From: Bacteroidota bacterium
GTDB lineage: Bacteria > Bacteroidota > Bacteroidia > CAILMK01
Assembly (NCBI GenBank): GCA_013288555.1
Contig: JABDBQ010000024.1
Coordinates: 4,234 to 38,873 of the forward strand
Length of the DNA stretch: 34,640 nt
Reading direction: 5' to 3'
Part shown: positions 17,871-25,176 of the stretch, piece by piece
Numbering within the stretch: position 1 is the first letter of the stretch
Layout of the letters: the number at the start of each line of letters is the position of its first letter
Notes under the pieces: generated by a model
Seen by the model: only the letters and a program-made list of their open reading frames with translations
Told to the model about the DNA's origin: nothing
Database searches by the model: none
Program-made: the position numbers and the translations under genes

Positions 17871-17939
17871 ACTTGTTTAATTAAATAACGCAATTTAAAG
17901 TCTTATTTTCATGATAGTTATCGCATTTTAGTAGTATAT

Positions 17940-20900
17940 TCAGCTGTTTTCAAACAGTTCTAAATCAAATCTTAAACAAATTGTTGTGCCTTTTCCATGA
18001 TTTGAGTTTATTTCGAAGCTGCCGCCAATGGTTTCGCAACGGTTGCGCATATTTATCAGGCCGTTTCCGAATTCACTGACGTTATCTTTTTCAAATCCGA
18101 TTCCATTATCTTTTATCTCAAAAATTGCTTCACCATTTTCAATCCTAAACGAAAGTTCAATGACACTGCATTTTGCATATTTCAAAGTATTATTAAAAGC
18201 CTCTTTAATGATCAGGAAAATATTACGTCTCATCTCCGGGTTGAAACTGATATGATCAACAGCGTCCTGGAACGTTACAATTCTGTCTATCCCTGAATCT
18301 TCAAAATAGTTATAAGTATATGTTCTTAAGTAGCTTAATAGACTGTCTGCCTGATCGTTTTTAGGATTCATTGCCCATACTATTTCCCGCAGGCTTGTCA
18401 TAAGCTCCCTTGAAGTAGACGAAAGTTTATCCAATTTGCCGATTACTTCTCCTGTGAGGTTGTTCTCCTCTTTTGTAATTTCACTTATCATAGCCAGACG
18501 GGATAGTCCGGCACCTATATCATCGTGTATATCAGTCGATATGCGAATCCTTATTTTTTCAATTTCTCGTTCCCTTTCCGCTTTTGCCAGTAACTTTTTT
18601 AATTTTTGCTGGGATATATAACGGGTGGTGCCAATTATTAGACCAATGGCAGATATACTGATTATGCTTCTGAACCACCAGGATTCCCAATATGGTGGCT
18701 GAATAATGAATTGGTAAACTTTTTTTGGGGCTGACCAAACCCCATCACTATTGGCGGCTTTTACCCATAATGAATATTTGCCTGGCACCAGGTTGCTATA
18801 CCTTATATTCCTGTTTTTCCCCGCATAGTACCATTTATTTTCGTCTCCTTCCAGTTTATAAGCGTAGGTATTGTCAGCTGGCCTTGTGTATTCTATAGCA
18901 GATATTTCAAATGAAAAAGTATTTTGGGTATAAGAAAAAGCGCGATCCGGTTTTAGCTTTCCCATTGAAAGTTCATTGTCGAACAATTTAATGCTTTTTA
19001 TCCTGATAGCTGGGGTATGTTGATTATCAGCTATTTGTTCAGGATAAAAATGATTAAAACCATTTACACCTCCAAAAAAAATCTCCCCATCGGGAGCTTT
19101 ATAAAATGCTCCGGAATTGTATTCATTTGATTGCAGACCATCTGCAGTCGTGTAATTTCTAAAACTTGATTGTAAAGGGTCGAAACAACTGATTCCTTTA
19201 TTTGTACTAAGCCATATTCTTTGCCTTTCATCAGATAGCATTCCATAAATAAAGGCATCAGGTACCCCCTCTTTCAGTCCGTATAATTTTATGAAATGAT
19301 AGCTATTATCGGCTTTTATCAGGCCCATATTTGTTGCAAGCCATATTACATTGTGATTGTCTTTGTAAAAACAATTTATATGTATGCCGATGAGGTTGTG
19401 CGGCCATTTCAATTGCAAGGGAATAGATATAAAATTTTGTCCGGATAACATGAAAAGACCACCCGCGCGGTTTGAGAAAAGGAAGTCACCATTATCATTT
19501 TCCCAAACAATATTTGGTGAGATATTTGGAGAGAATGGTTCAAATTCCCATTTTTTATTTTTGAAAATTAATTTATATAAAAGGTCTGCTTTCCTGGTTA
19601 ATAAATCGCCGTTTTTCTTTTGGAATATAAAAGGCGAAAAATTGTCCGGACTTTTTTCAGGGGCCTTATAAATTTGGTTAAAACTCATTTTTTGAGCATC
19701 ATATAAGCAAAGCCCTTCTTCGGCGCAGATCCAAATGTTTCCCTCCCTGTCAGCCGTAATGCTGTTTATTGTATTTGAACAGATACTATGGATATTTTTA
19801 GGGTCATGTTGAAACCATAAAACTTTTCCGGTCCTGGTATTAATAACATTTAATCCTTTGTCGAAAGTGCCTACCAGCAATGAATTTCCAGATTTGTAAA
19901 AGCACTTAATAAAATTTGAACTCAGCTGGTTTTTGGTCTCATCATGTCTGATGTTGGTAAGAGGGAATTTTTCTGCCGCAGGGGTTATTTTAAAAAATCC
20001 GGCGTCTTGTGTTCCAACCCAGATATTCCCCTCCGGATCAGCATAAAGTACGTCAATATGTTTTAGCGAAGAAGAGTTGTTTTGCTGTTCGTTCTGGTCT
20101 TTATAAGACCTTAATAATTTGCCCCCGGGTGTATACTCGTATAATCCTTCGCCTGTAATGGCCACCCAATACATATTATCTTTGTCAACACAAAAAGAAG
20201 CAATGTCTTTATGGATAAAAGGCTCTAATGCAGGATAATTTGTAATGGAAGTAAATTTACCTGTTCCTGAATTAAAAACCTGAAATTCATCCTTTGATTT
20301 AATCAATAACTTTTCAGGCTCTTTTCCCAGATTACCCAGGATAAAAGTTTTGCCGGATTTCCCGGAAAAAGGATACCAGTCTATTTTCTGCGTAAGGATA
20401 TTCAACCTCCCTAATTTATCCTGCCTTGGCAGATAAATTTCCTTACTATTGACCATTGGATTGAAGTAAGGATGCAAACATGAATCTGTTCCTTTAATCT
20501 TTATAAAATTATGATTTTTAATACTATATAAAAAAATACCCCCGTTGGTGACGACATAATAAACGTTGTCTCCAACTATATCAAGCGCTGTATTTGTCAG
20601 GTTTATCCCACGCGGGTATGGCTCTGAAATATGATTAAAATTATCGGAGACACTGTCATATACATCCAGCCCATCGTCGGTACCCACCCAGATTTTTCCA
20701 TTTTTATCCTGGTTGAGACTCCTGATCGTATTGTTGCACAATGAGGCATCATTATCAGGCTGATGTTTATATATTTTGAAATCATACCCATCGAATGAAT
20801 TAAGGCCGTCTCCGGTACCTATCCACATAAGTCCGTTTTTATCTTTAAGAAAAAGATACACAGAACTTTGAGAAAGGCCCTCATTGACACCATAGTGCGT

Positions 20901-20981
20901 TATTGTACAGTCCTGAGCATGCAGATTGGCCAAACATGCATAGAAACAAAGTACAAATACCCCACGTAAACCCCTTCTCAT
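17940..20981 (-). CDS. Two-component sensor histidine kinase with ligand-binding propellers
   Basis: With the start at 20981 the protein has 1013 residues and a signal sequence (MRRGLRGVFVLCFYACLANLHAQ). An in-frame ATG at 21050 would add 23 residues before it and is less likely. The large periplasmic part is built of Reg_prop propeller repeats (WIGTGDGLNSFDG, IWVGTDDGLDVYD, NIWVGTQDAGFF, IWLATNMGLIK). A Y_Y_Y domain (about 690-760: YAYKLEGDENKWYYAG, LVPGKYSLWVKAANSDGVWS) and one membrane helix (about 770-790) follow. The cytoplasmic HisKA_3 domain has the phosphoacceptor His near residue 819 (DIHDDIGAGLSRL). The HATPase domain has NNTLKYA, DNGIGF and GKGT. This is the non-hybrid, DesK-like relative of Bacteroidota hybrid systems. 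The ligand is unknown, though similar propeller kinases often sense glycans. Confidence 0.95.
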   Translation of the reverse strand: MRRGLRGVFVLCFYACLANLHAQDCTITHYGVNEGLSQSSVYLFLKDKNGLMWIGTGDGLNSFDGYDFKIYKHQPDNDASLCNNTIRSLNQDKNGKIWVGTDDGLDVYDSVSDNFNHISEPYPRGINLTNTALDIVGDNVYYVVTNGGIFLYSIKNHNFIKIKGTDSCLHPYFNPMVNSKEIYLPRQDKLGRLNILTQKIDWYPFSGKSGKTFILGNLGKEPEKLLIKSKDEFQVFNSGTGKFTSITNYPALEPFIHKDIASFCVDKDNMYWVAITGEGLYEYTPGGKLLRSYKDQNEQQNNSSSLKHIDVLYADPEGNIWVGTQDAGFFKITPAAEKFPLTNIRHDETKNQLSSNFIKCFYKSGNSLLVGTFDKGLNVINTRTGKVLWFQHDPKNIHSICSNTINSITADREGNIWICAEEGLCLYDAQKMSFNQIYKAPEKSPDNFSPFIFQKKNGDLLTRKADLLYKLIFKNKKWEFEPFSPNISPNIVWENDNGDFLFSNRAGGLFMLSGQNFISIPLQLKWPHNLIGIHINCFYKDNHNVIWLATNMGLIKADNSYHFIKLYGLKEGVPDAFIYGMLSDERQRIWLSTNKGISCFDPLQSSFRNYTTADGLQSNEYNSGAFYKAPDGEIFFGGVNGFNHFYPEQIADNQHTPAIRIKSIKLFDNELSMGKLKPDRAFSYTQNTFSFEISAIEYTRPADNTYAYKLEGDENKWYYAGKNRNIRYSNLVPGKYSLWVKAANSDGVWSAPKKVYQFIIQPPYWESWWFRSIISISAIGLIIGTTRYISQQKLKKLLAKAEREREIEKIRIRISTDIHDDIGAGLSRLAMISEITKEENNLTGEVIGKLDKLSSTSRELMTSLREIVWAMNPKNDQADSLLSYLRTYTYNYFEDSGIDRIVTFQDAVDHISFNPEMRRNIFLIIKEAFNNTLKYAKCSVIELSFRIENGEAIFEIKDNGIGFEKDNVSEFGNGLINMRNRCETIGGSFEINSNHGKGTTICLRFDLELFENS

Positions 20982-21062
20982 CACATTATCAACTATTGCA
21001 GTGCAATATAAAAATTTGCGATGTGTCTGCAAGTTTTTATCTCTCAACATCTACTATCTTTA

Positions 21063-21097
21063 CTGTTGACTGCTAACTGCTAACTGATCACTGAAAA
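21063..21097. repeat. Tandem heptamer tract, CTGCTAA-type, 5 units
   Basis: The units are CTGTTGA, CTGCTAA, CTGCTAA, CTGATCA and CTGAAAA, 35 bp. The tract ends 8 bp before the metG -7 box, so it occupies the place where a -33 element should be. Confidence 0.8.
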
Positions 21098-21104
21098 AAA
21101 TGCC

Positions 21105-21112
21105 TATTTTTG
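21105..21112 (+). promoter_or_regulatory. -7 promoter box for metG
   Basis: TATTTTTG is an exact TAnnTTTG, 17 nt upstream of the ATG at 21130. It lies within a longer in-frame reading (ATG at 21100), so it argues for the shorter start. Confidence 0.6.
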
Positions 21113-21129
21113 CCGCTCCCGAATTATAT

Positions 21130-23199
21130 ATGAAGAATTACAAGCGTCATACCATAACTGCTGCACTGCCATATGCCAATGGCCCAGTGCATATTGGACA
21201 CCTGGCAGGCTGTTACCTGCCTGCCGATATTTATGCACGATACATGCGCAGCATTGGTGAAGACGTGGTATATGTATGTGGGTCAGATGAAAATGGCGTT
21301 GCAATCACCCTAAAAGCCATGCAGGAAGGCCTTACCCCACAGGAGCTGGTAGATAAGTACCATGGCATGATCAAAAAAGCGTTTGAGGATTTCGGGATAA
21401 GCTTCGATATCTATTCCAGGACTTCGTCGCCTGAGCATCATCAAACTGCTTCGGATTTTTTTAAGGTGCTGTATGACAAGGGCGTTTTCACCAAAAAGGT
21501 ATCAAAACAGTATTACGATGTTAAGTTCAAACAGTTCCTGGCCGATAGATATATTTTCGGGGAATGTCCCAATTGCCATTACCCCAATGCCTATGGCGAT
21601 CAGTGTGAAAACTGCGGTACTTCATTAGACCCGACTGATCTTATAAATCCCAAATCAAGACTGAGTGGCGAACAGCCTGAAATAAGAGAAACCGAACACT
21701 GGTACCTGCCCTTGCAAAAATATGAAGAATGGTTAAAAGGATGGATTCTGGACGGCCATTCGGAGTGGAAAGCCAATGTCCTGGGACAATGCCGCAGCTG
21801 GCTGATGCAAGGATTGCACGAACGCTCCATTACACGCGATATGAACTGGGGTGTGCCCGTACCGCTCCCGGGTGCCGAAGGCAAGGTGCTCTATGTATGG
21901 CTTGATGCCCCGATTGGTTATATTACAGCCACAAAGCAATGGGCTGCAGCTCAAAATAAAGACTGGAAATTATACTGGCAGGATGAAGATACCCGCTTGA
22001 TTCATTTTATCGGGAAGGACAATATCGTTTTTCACTGCATTATTTTCCCGGTGATGCTTAAGGCACATGGCGAATTTATATTGCCGGATAATGTGCCTGC
22101 CAACGAGTTTCTTAATATTGAGGGTGAGAAAGTTTCAACCAGTCGCAACTGGGCCGTATGGCTGCACGAGTACCTGGTTGATTTTCCGGGCAAACAGGAT
22201 GTATTGCGCTATGTGCTTTGCTCCAATGCACCTGAAACAAAAGACAATGATTTTCTCTGGAAAGATTTCCAGGCTAAAAATAACAATGAGCTGGCGGCGA
22301 TCGTTGGTAACCTGGTGAACAGGGTATTGGTATTGACGCATAATTATTACCAGGGTCATACACCCCCAAGAGGCGAAACCGGTGATGCTGAAAGATTTCT
22401 GACAGATGAAATCGAAGACTATCCATCAAGAATAGGTACGCTGGCTCAGGAATTTAAATTCCGGGAAGCCCTTACTGAATTGATGAACCTGGCCCGACTC
22501 GGCAATAAATACCTCACAGATGGAGAGCCCTGGAAAACCATAAAAACGCATCCGGAATATGCAGGCACAGTGCTTAATTACAGCCTGCAATTGCTGGCAA
22601 ATTTTGCAATACTTTCCGAGCCTTTTTTACCGGGAACTTCTGCTAAACTGAAGCACATACTTAAAATGGGTGTTACCGGGTGGAATGATGCAGGCAATAT
22701 GGATATGATTGCTGAAGGTACGCTGATCGGGGAACCTGTAATTTTATTTGAGAAAATCGATGACGAAACCATTGAGAAACAGGTACTGAAACTGCAAAAT
22801 TCCAAAAAACAATTGCAGACGGTTTTAGAAACCGATAAGGAGGCTGAAAAGACTGATTTTATTCCGTTTAAAGACAATATAACTTTTGATGATTTCAGCA
22901 AACTGGACTTACGGATTGGCACCATCGAAGCCGCTGAAAAAGTGAAAGATGCTGATAAACTTCTGAAACTCCTGGTTGACCTGGGTTCTGAAAAAAGAAC
23001 TGTGGTTTCAGGGATTGCGCTTTCATTTTCGGCAGAAGAGGTGGTAGGGAAACAGGTTTGCCTTGTTGCCAACCTGGAACCCCGTAAGATCAAAGGCATT
23101 CTTTCCCAGGGAATGATTTTAATGACAGAAGACGAGAATAAAAAGCTGGTCTTTGTAAACCCTGATGGTATCGTTCCGGCAGGGCAGGGGGTGAGCTAG
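21130..23199 (+). CDS. metG: Methionyl-tRNA synthetase
   Basis: The enzyme charges tRNA(Met) with methionine using ATP, in the cytoplasm. The 689-residue protein starts [19 protein letters not shown]. The HIGH motif is at residues 21-24 (HIGH), and a zinc knuckle follows near 143-161 ([18 protein letters not shown], four Cys). The KMSKS-equivalent is KVSTS near 334, the variant usual in this group. The anticodon-binding helical domain covers about 390-540. The last 100 residues form a tRNA-binding OB-fold of the Trbp111 type ([36 protein letters not shown]), present only in longer MetRS forms. The start at 21130 is chosen because the promoter box lies upstream of it and inside any longer version. 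A strong inverted repeat follows the stop by 48 nt. Confidence 0.98.
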   Translation: MKNYKRHTITAALPYANGPVHIGHLAGCYLPADIYARYMRSIGEDVVYVCGSDENGVAITLKAMQEGLTPQELVDKYHGMIKKAFEDFGISFDIYSRTSSPEHHQTASDFFKVLYDKGVFTKKVSKQYYDVKFKQFLADRYIFGECPNCHYPNAYGDQCENCGTSLDPTDLINPKSRLSGEQPEIRETEHWYLPLQKYEEWLKGWILDGHSEWKANVLGQCRSWLMQGLHERSITRDMNWGVPVPLPGAEGKVLYVWLDAPIGYITATKQWAAAQNKDWKLYWQDEDTRLIHFIGKDNIVFHCIIFPVMLKAHGEFILPDNVPANEFLNIEGEKVSTSRNWAVWLHEYLVDFPGKQDVLRYVLCSNAPETKDNDFLWKDFQAKNNNELAAIVGNLVNRVLVLTHNYYQGHTPPRGETGDAERFLTDEIEDYPSRIGTLAQEFKFREALTELMNLARLGNKYLTDGEPWKTIKTHPEYAGTVLNYSLQLLANFAILSEPFLPGTSAKLKHILKMGVTGWNDAGNMDMIAEGTLIGEPVILFEKIDDETIEKQVLKLQNSKKQLQTVLETDKEAEKTDFIPFKDNITFDDFSKLDLRIGTIEAAEKVKDADKLLKLLVDLGSEKRTVVSGIALSFSAEEVVGKQVCLVANLEPRKIKGILSQGMILMTEDENKKLVFVNPDGIVPAGQGVS

Positions 23200-23203
23200 G
23201 GGA

Positions 23204-23235
23204 GTTGGTGAGTTTGTAAGTTGGTAAGTTTGTGG
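23204..23235. repeat. Tandem octamer tract, GTTNGTAA-type, 4 units
   Basis: The units GTTGGTGA, GTTTGTAA, GTTGGTAA and GTTTGTGG begin 4 nt after the metG stop codon. Confidence 0.75.
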
Positions 23236-23247
23236 ATGGATGAATGC

Positions 23248-23280
23248 AGATTTGACAACTTTTAAAAAGTTGTCAAATCT
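23248..23280. terminator. 16-bp inverted repeat after metG, possible terminator
   Basis: AGATTTGACAAC-TTTT and AAAA-GTTGTCAAATCT pair fully, with one A between the arms (33 nt). The stem is long enough to stop transcription from metG, but no T-run follows on the plus strand. It may therefore be a dispersed hairpin repeat or an mRNA 3'-end stabiliser instead. Confidence 0.6.
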
Positions 23281-23308
23281 AAAATTACTTTGCACTCGCT
23301 TCAAGTCC

Positions 23309-23441
23309 CTGCCCTTGTTGGTCTTGTGACCAATAAGCCCTGTCACACCTTTTTAGCTAATGTCACCAACAAGTCTTTTTTACTACCTTTGATATAAAAG
23401 GGCGGTATGCGGTTCACTGGTGGAACACCAACAAGGGAGGA
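23309..23441. repeat. Inverted-end element, copy 1 (about 133 bp)
   Basis: The ends are CCCTTGTTGGT (23312-23322) and ACCAACAAGGG (23427-23437), exact reverse complements. Inside are a TTGGTC/GACCAA hairpin with TTGT loop, a second ACCAACAAG (23367-23383 region), and a TACCTTTG promoter-like box at 23384-23391. The first ~95 nt are nearly identical to copy 2 at 23979. It could be a small non-autonomous mobile element (MITE-like) or a structured RNA/DNA site. Confidence 0.75.
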
Positions 23442-23544
23442 ACAAGCATAATTGTGTTGGACTTCTTTGAGACATATTCATACTTTGTTGCCGGGATCAA
23501 ATACACTTCAACGGGGAGAATAAAAACCAACTAATTTAGTCGAG
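23442..23544 (+). other. Stretch between copy 1 and the partner gene, no gene called
   Basis: A plus-strand frame reads GGTSIIVLDFFETYSYFVAG and continues IKYTSTGRIKTN to a stop near 23533. It has no start codon outside the element and I do not recognise it, so it may be the end of a disrupted gene. Confidence 0.3.
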
Positions 23545-23784
23545 CTATGAAATATCTTTTTGCAGTTTCGCACTATGGGTTGGAACAACCTTTAGTTTTT
23601 TATCTGGGTTACGAGACAGGATTTTTCTGGTGTCTTTTTTGGAGTGGTTCTCTTTATACTTGCGAATATGCTCGCTCATCATTTCCAATTCCTTTTTAGT
23701 CGGTTGCCGGTTAACAACATAAAAATCCACATCAAGTGGTTCGCGTATCAGTCCCATATTTTTATTTATTGAAGTATCTGTCAA
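23545..23784 (-). CDS. Small partner protein of the acetyltransferase-like gene (79 aa)
   Basis: This is a hydrophilic, Lys-rich protein with no catalytic motif. NKNMGLIREPLDVDFYVVN is followed by a helical segment (TKKELEMMSEHIRKYKENH) and a basic tail. Its start overlaps the end of the upstream acetyltransferase-like gene by 23 nt. An alternative ATG at 23757 would place it 4 nt after that gene's stop; either way the two are likely translationally coupled. I recall the MGLIREP-type small protein as a companion of such acetyltransferase-like genes in Bacteroidota, but that is memory rather than something the window proves. A toxin-antitoxin-like role is a guess. The pair is boxed in by the two inverted-end elements. 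Confidence 0.65.
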   Translation of the reverse strand: MTDTSINKNMGLIREPLDVDFYVVNRQPTKKELEMMSEHIRKYKENHSKKDTRKILSRNPDKKLKVVPTHSAKLQKDIS

Positions 23785-23965
23785 TCAAAAATTGAGCAGG
23801 TGCCGTATCAATGCTCATATAATTACCATACAAAACATCTGCTTTTAAGGTTTCCTTATAATGTTCTACCAATTTTGACTTTGCGATAAACCCTACGAAC
23901 CCTTGATATCCCTGGTCAAAAGAACGTTTACAAGCAAAGGCTACTAAATTAGCGGGAACTCCCAA
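23762..23965 (-). CDS. Truncated GNAT-acetyltransferase-like protein
   Basis: The 67 residues from a TTG at 23965 read GVPANLVAFACKRSFDQGYQGFVGF..., then KLVEHYKETLKA and a C-terminal FLIDRYFNK. This fits the second half of a GNAT-like fold: the NLVAFACK helix with acetyl-CoA-binding character, strand GFVGFIAKS and helix LVEHYKETLKA. The family is normally about twice as long. Upstream in frame the codons continue as TNNGRKKLYL, which looks like true family sequence, and run into the arm of element copy 2 at 23987. A TAG follows inside the element with no ATG or GTG between. The gene has therefore probably lost its N-terminal half to the element and may be non-functional. Confidence 0.6.
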   Translation of the reverse strand: MGVPANLVAFACKRSFDQGYQGFVGFIAKSKLVEHYKETLKADVLYGNYMSIDTAPAQFLIDRYFNK

Positions 23966-23978
23966 ATAGAGTTTTTTC

Positions 23979-24122
23979 CTGCCATTGTTGGTCTTGTGAC
24001 CAATAAGCCCCCTGTCACACCTTTTTAGCTAATGTCACCAACAAGACTTTTTTACTACCTTTGATATAAAAGGGCGGTTTTTTGTTGATGCGGTTTCAGG
24101 GACGGAACACCAACAATGGCGG
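23979..24122. repeat. Inverted-end element, copy 2 (about 144 bp)
   Basis: The ends are GCCATTGTTGGT (23981-23992) and ACCAACAATGGC (24109-24120), exact reverse complements. Relative to copy 1, one base of each arm has changed (C to A on the left, G to T on the right), so pairing is kept. The internal ACCAACAAG is unchanged. The interior is nearly identical to copy 1 up to AAAAGGGCGGT, then diverges in sequence and length (11 nt longer overall). Its left end lies inside the acetyltransferase-like coding frame. Confidence 0.75.
24056..24063 (+). promoter_or_regulatory. Promoter-like box inside element copy 2
   Basis: TACCTTTG is an exact TAnnTTTG pointing toward the SH3 lipoprotein gene, whose ATG is 79 nt downstream. 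Copy 1 has the same box at 23384-23391. No -33 TTG is seen, so activity is uncertain. Confidence 0.4.
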
Positions 24123-24142
24123 AAATTTAGAGGTATTTTAAA

Positions 24143-24946
24143 ATGAAAAAGTACTACATTTTTATAGTCTTAGAAATTTTTCTCGCTTGTTCTAATCACA
24201 AAAATCAGAACAGTTCAACCATGTCTGAAGCCGGAACGAAAGAAAATGCAACAAATCTTTCATCAGATACTTTGGCAACAGTTTTAAAGATAGACAAAGA
24301 ACTTACAAGTAGTTTTGCAAAATTGAAAAATAAAACAAAAATTGATACAACTTTGAATTTTATCAATAAAACTATATTGGAAGTTTACTTAGAAAAAGAT
24401 TCCACAGTTTTTTTGATCAAATGGAAAGATATTGGCGAAGATGATGACACTACATTAAATGTAATTTTGTTAAAAGATAATTATATAATTCATTTGACCT
24501 ACAATACAGTATTAGATAGCATTATTTCAATATATTATCCCAATCACAAAATGTTTAATATATTTAAAAGCAATGGTAAAATTAGCTATAATGGTATATC
24601 AACCAATGCTCAGTTAATGCAAGAGGCGTATTTATCATTTGAAATTGAATGTCATATGTTATTTTTGCCGAAATTAAAATATAAATCTATAATACCTTCT
24701 CCCCAAGCAAACCCGATTTTAATAACAAGTGCTTCAATAAATTTAAAATCTGAACCAAATTTAAACTCAAAAACTTTACGAAGACTTCCCAATGGAACTC
24801 CATTAATATACTTAGGCGCAGATAATAACTTAAGTAAAGTAAATGATTTGGTTTGGGCATGGTATAAAATTAAAACTCCAAACAATGTTTGTGGTTGGGT
24901 CTTTGGCCATCCGAAATACATTGAAGAATTAAATGATGGAGATTAA
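24143..24946 (+). CDS. SH3-domain lipoprotein (267 aa)
   Basis: MKKYYIFIVLEIFLAC is a lipoprotein signal with Cys16 as the lipidation site, so the protein should be envelope-anchored. Residues 17-185 are an unrecognised, Lys/Asn/Ile-rich domain. A bacterial SH3 (SH3b) domain covers about 190-262: ASINLKSEPNLNSKTLRRLPNG, a beta-turn with PLIYLGAD, and WYKIKTPNNVCGWVFGHPKYI. SH3b domains usually bind peptidoglycan or peptides. The gene is clearly richer in A/T than its neighbours, which suggests recent acquisition. Its only visible promoter candidate is inside the upstream element. It lies between that element and an RHS remnant. A role as an immunity protein is possible but unsupported. Confidence 0.85.
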   Translation: MKKYYIFIVLEIFLACSNHKNQNSSTMSEAGTKENATNLSSDTLATVLKIDKELTSSFAKLKNKTKIDTTLNFINKTILEVYLEKDSTVFLIKWKDIGEDDDTTLNVILLKDNYIIHLTYNTVLDSIISIYYPNHKMFNIFKSNGKISYNGISTNAQLMQEAYLSFEIECHMLFLPKLKYKSIIPSPQANPILITSASINLKSEPNLNSKTLRRLPNGTPLIYLGADNNLSKVNDLVWAWYKIKTPNNVCGWVFGHPKYIEELNDGD

Positions 24947-24954
24947 GATGGTTA

Positions 24955-25095
24955 GGTAATGTTCCAGATTATCCGATGAACATTCAAAATTTCATATGCA
25001 GTTACCCATACCGCTACTGTGGAAAGGAGCGGTATGAAGAATCCGGGATGTACTATTACGGAGCAAGGGATTACCTGCCATGCATGGAAGTGTAG
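24955..25095 (+). pseudogene. Decayed RHS-repeat core fragment
   Basis: One frame reads SYPYRYCGKERYEESGMYYY, then GARDYLPC, and stops at 25093-25095. This is the RHS-associated core signature (YRYCGKERDEExGxYYYGARYY), which in full-length proteins marks the end of the RHS shell just before the variable toxin tip. There is no start, no shell upstream and no toxin downstream. Two signature positions are altered (D to Y and Y to D). CATACCGCT/AGCGGTATG (25007-25036) also forms a 9-bp inverted repeat. The 25096-25176 remainder shows nothing identifiable. Confidence 0.75.
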
Positions 25096-25176
25096 GTTCG
25101 CAGGTTTCGAACGGAAGCTCAATAACTATTGATATCCTTGGCAAAGAGGCCGTTAAGGCCATAATAATATATTCCC

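Noticed and set aside
23309-24122. Integron attC sites flanking a gene cassette
   Set aside because: The layout of direct copies around a gene pair is reminiscent, but the end motifs (GTTGGT on the left, ACCAAC on the right) are the wrong way round for the RYYYAAC...GTTRRRY core sites. No integron integrase is in the window.
25148-25160. Terminator of the MsbA-like gene (GGCC-GTTAA-GGCC)
   Set aside because: The stem is only 4-5 bp and no T-run follows on the minus strand.
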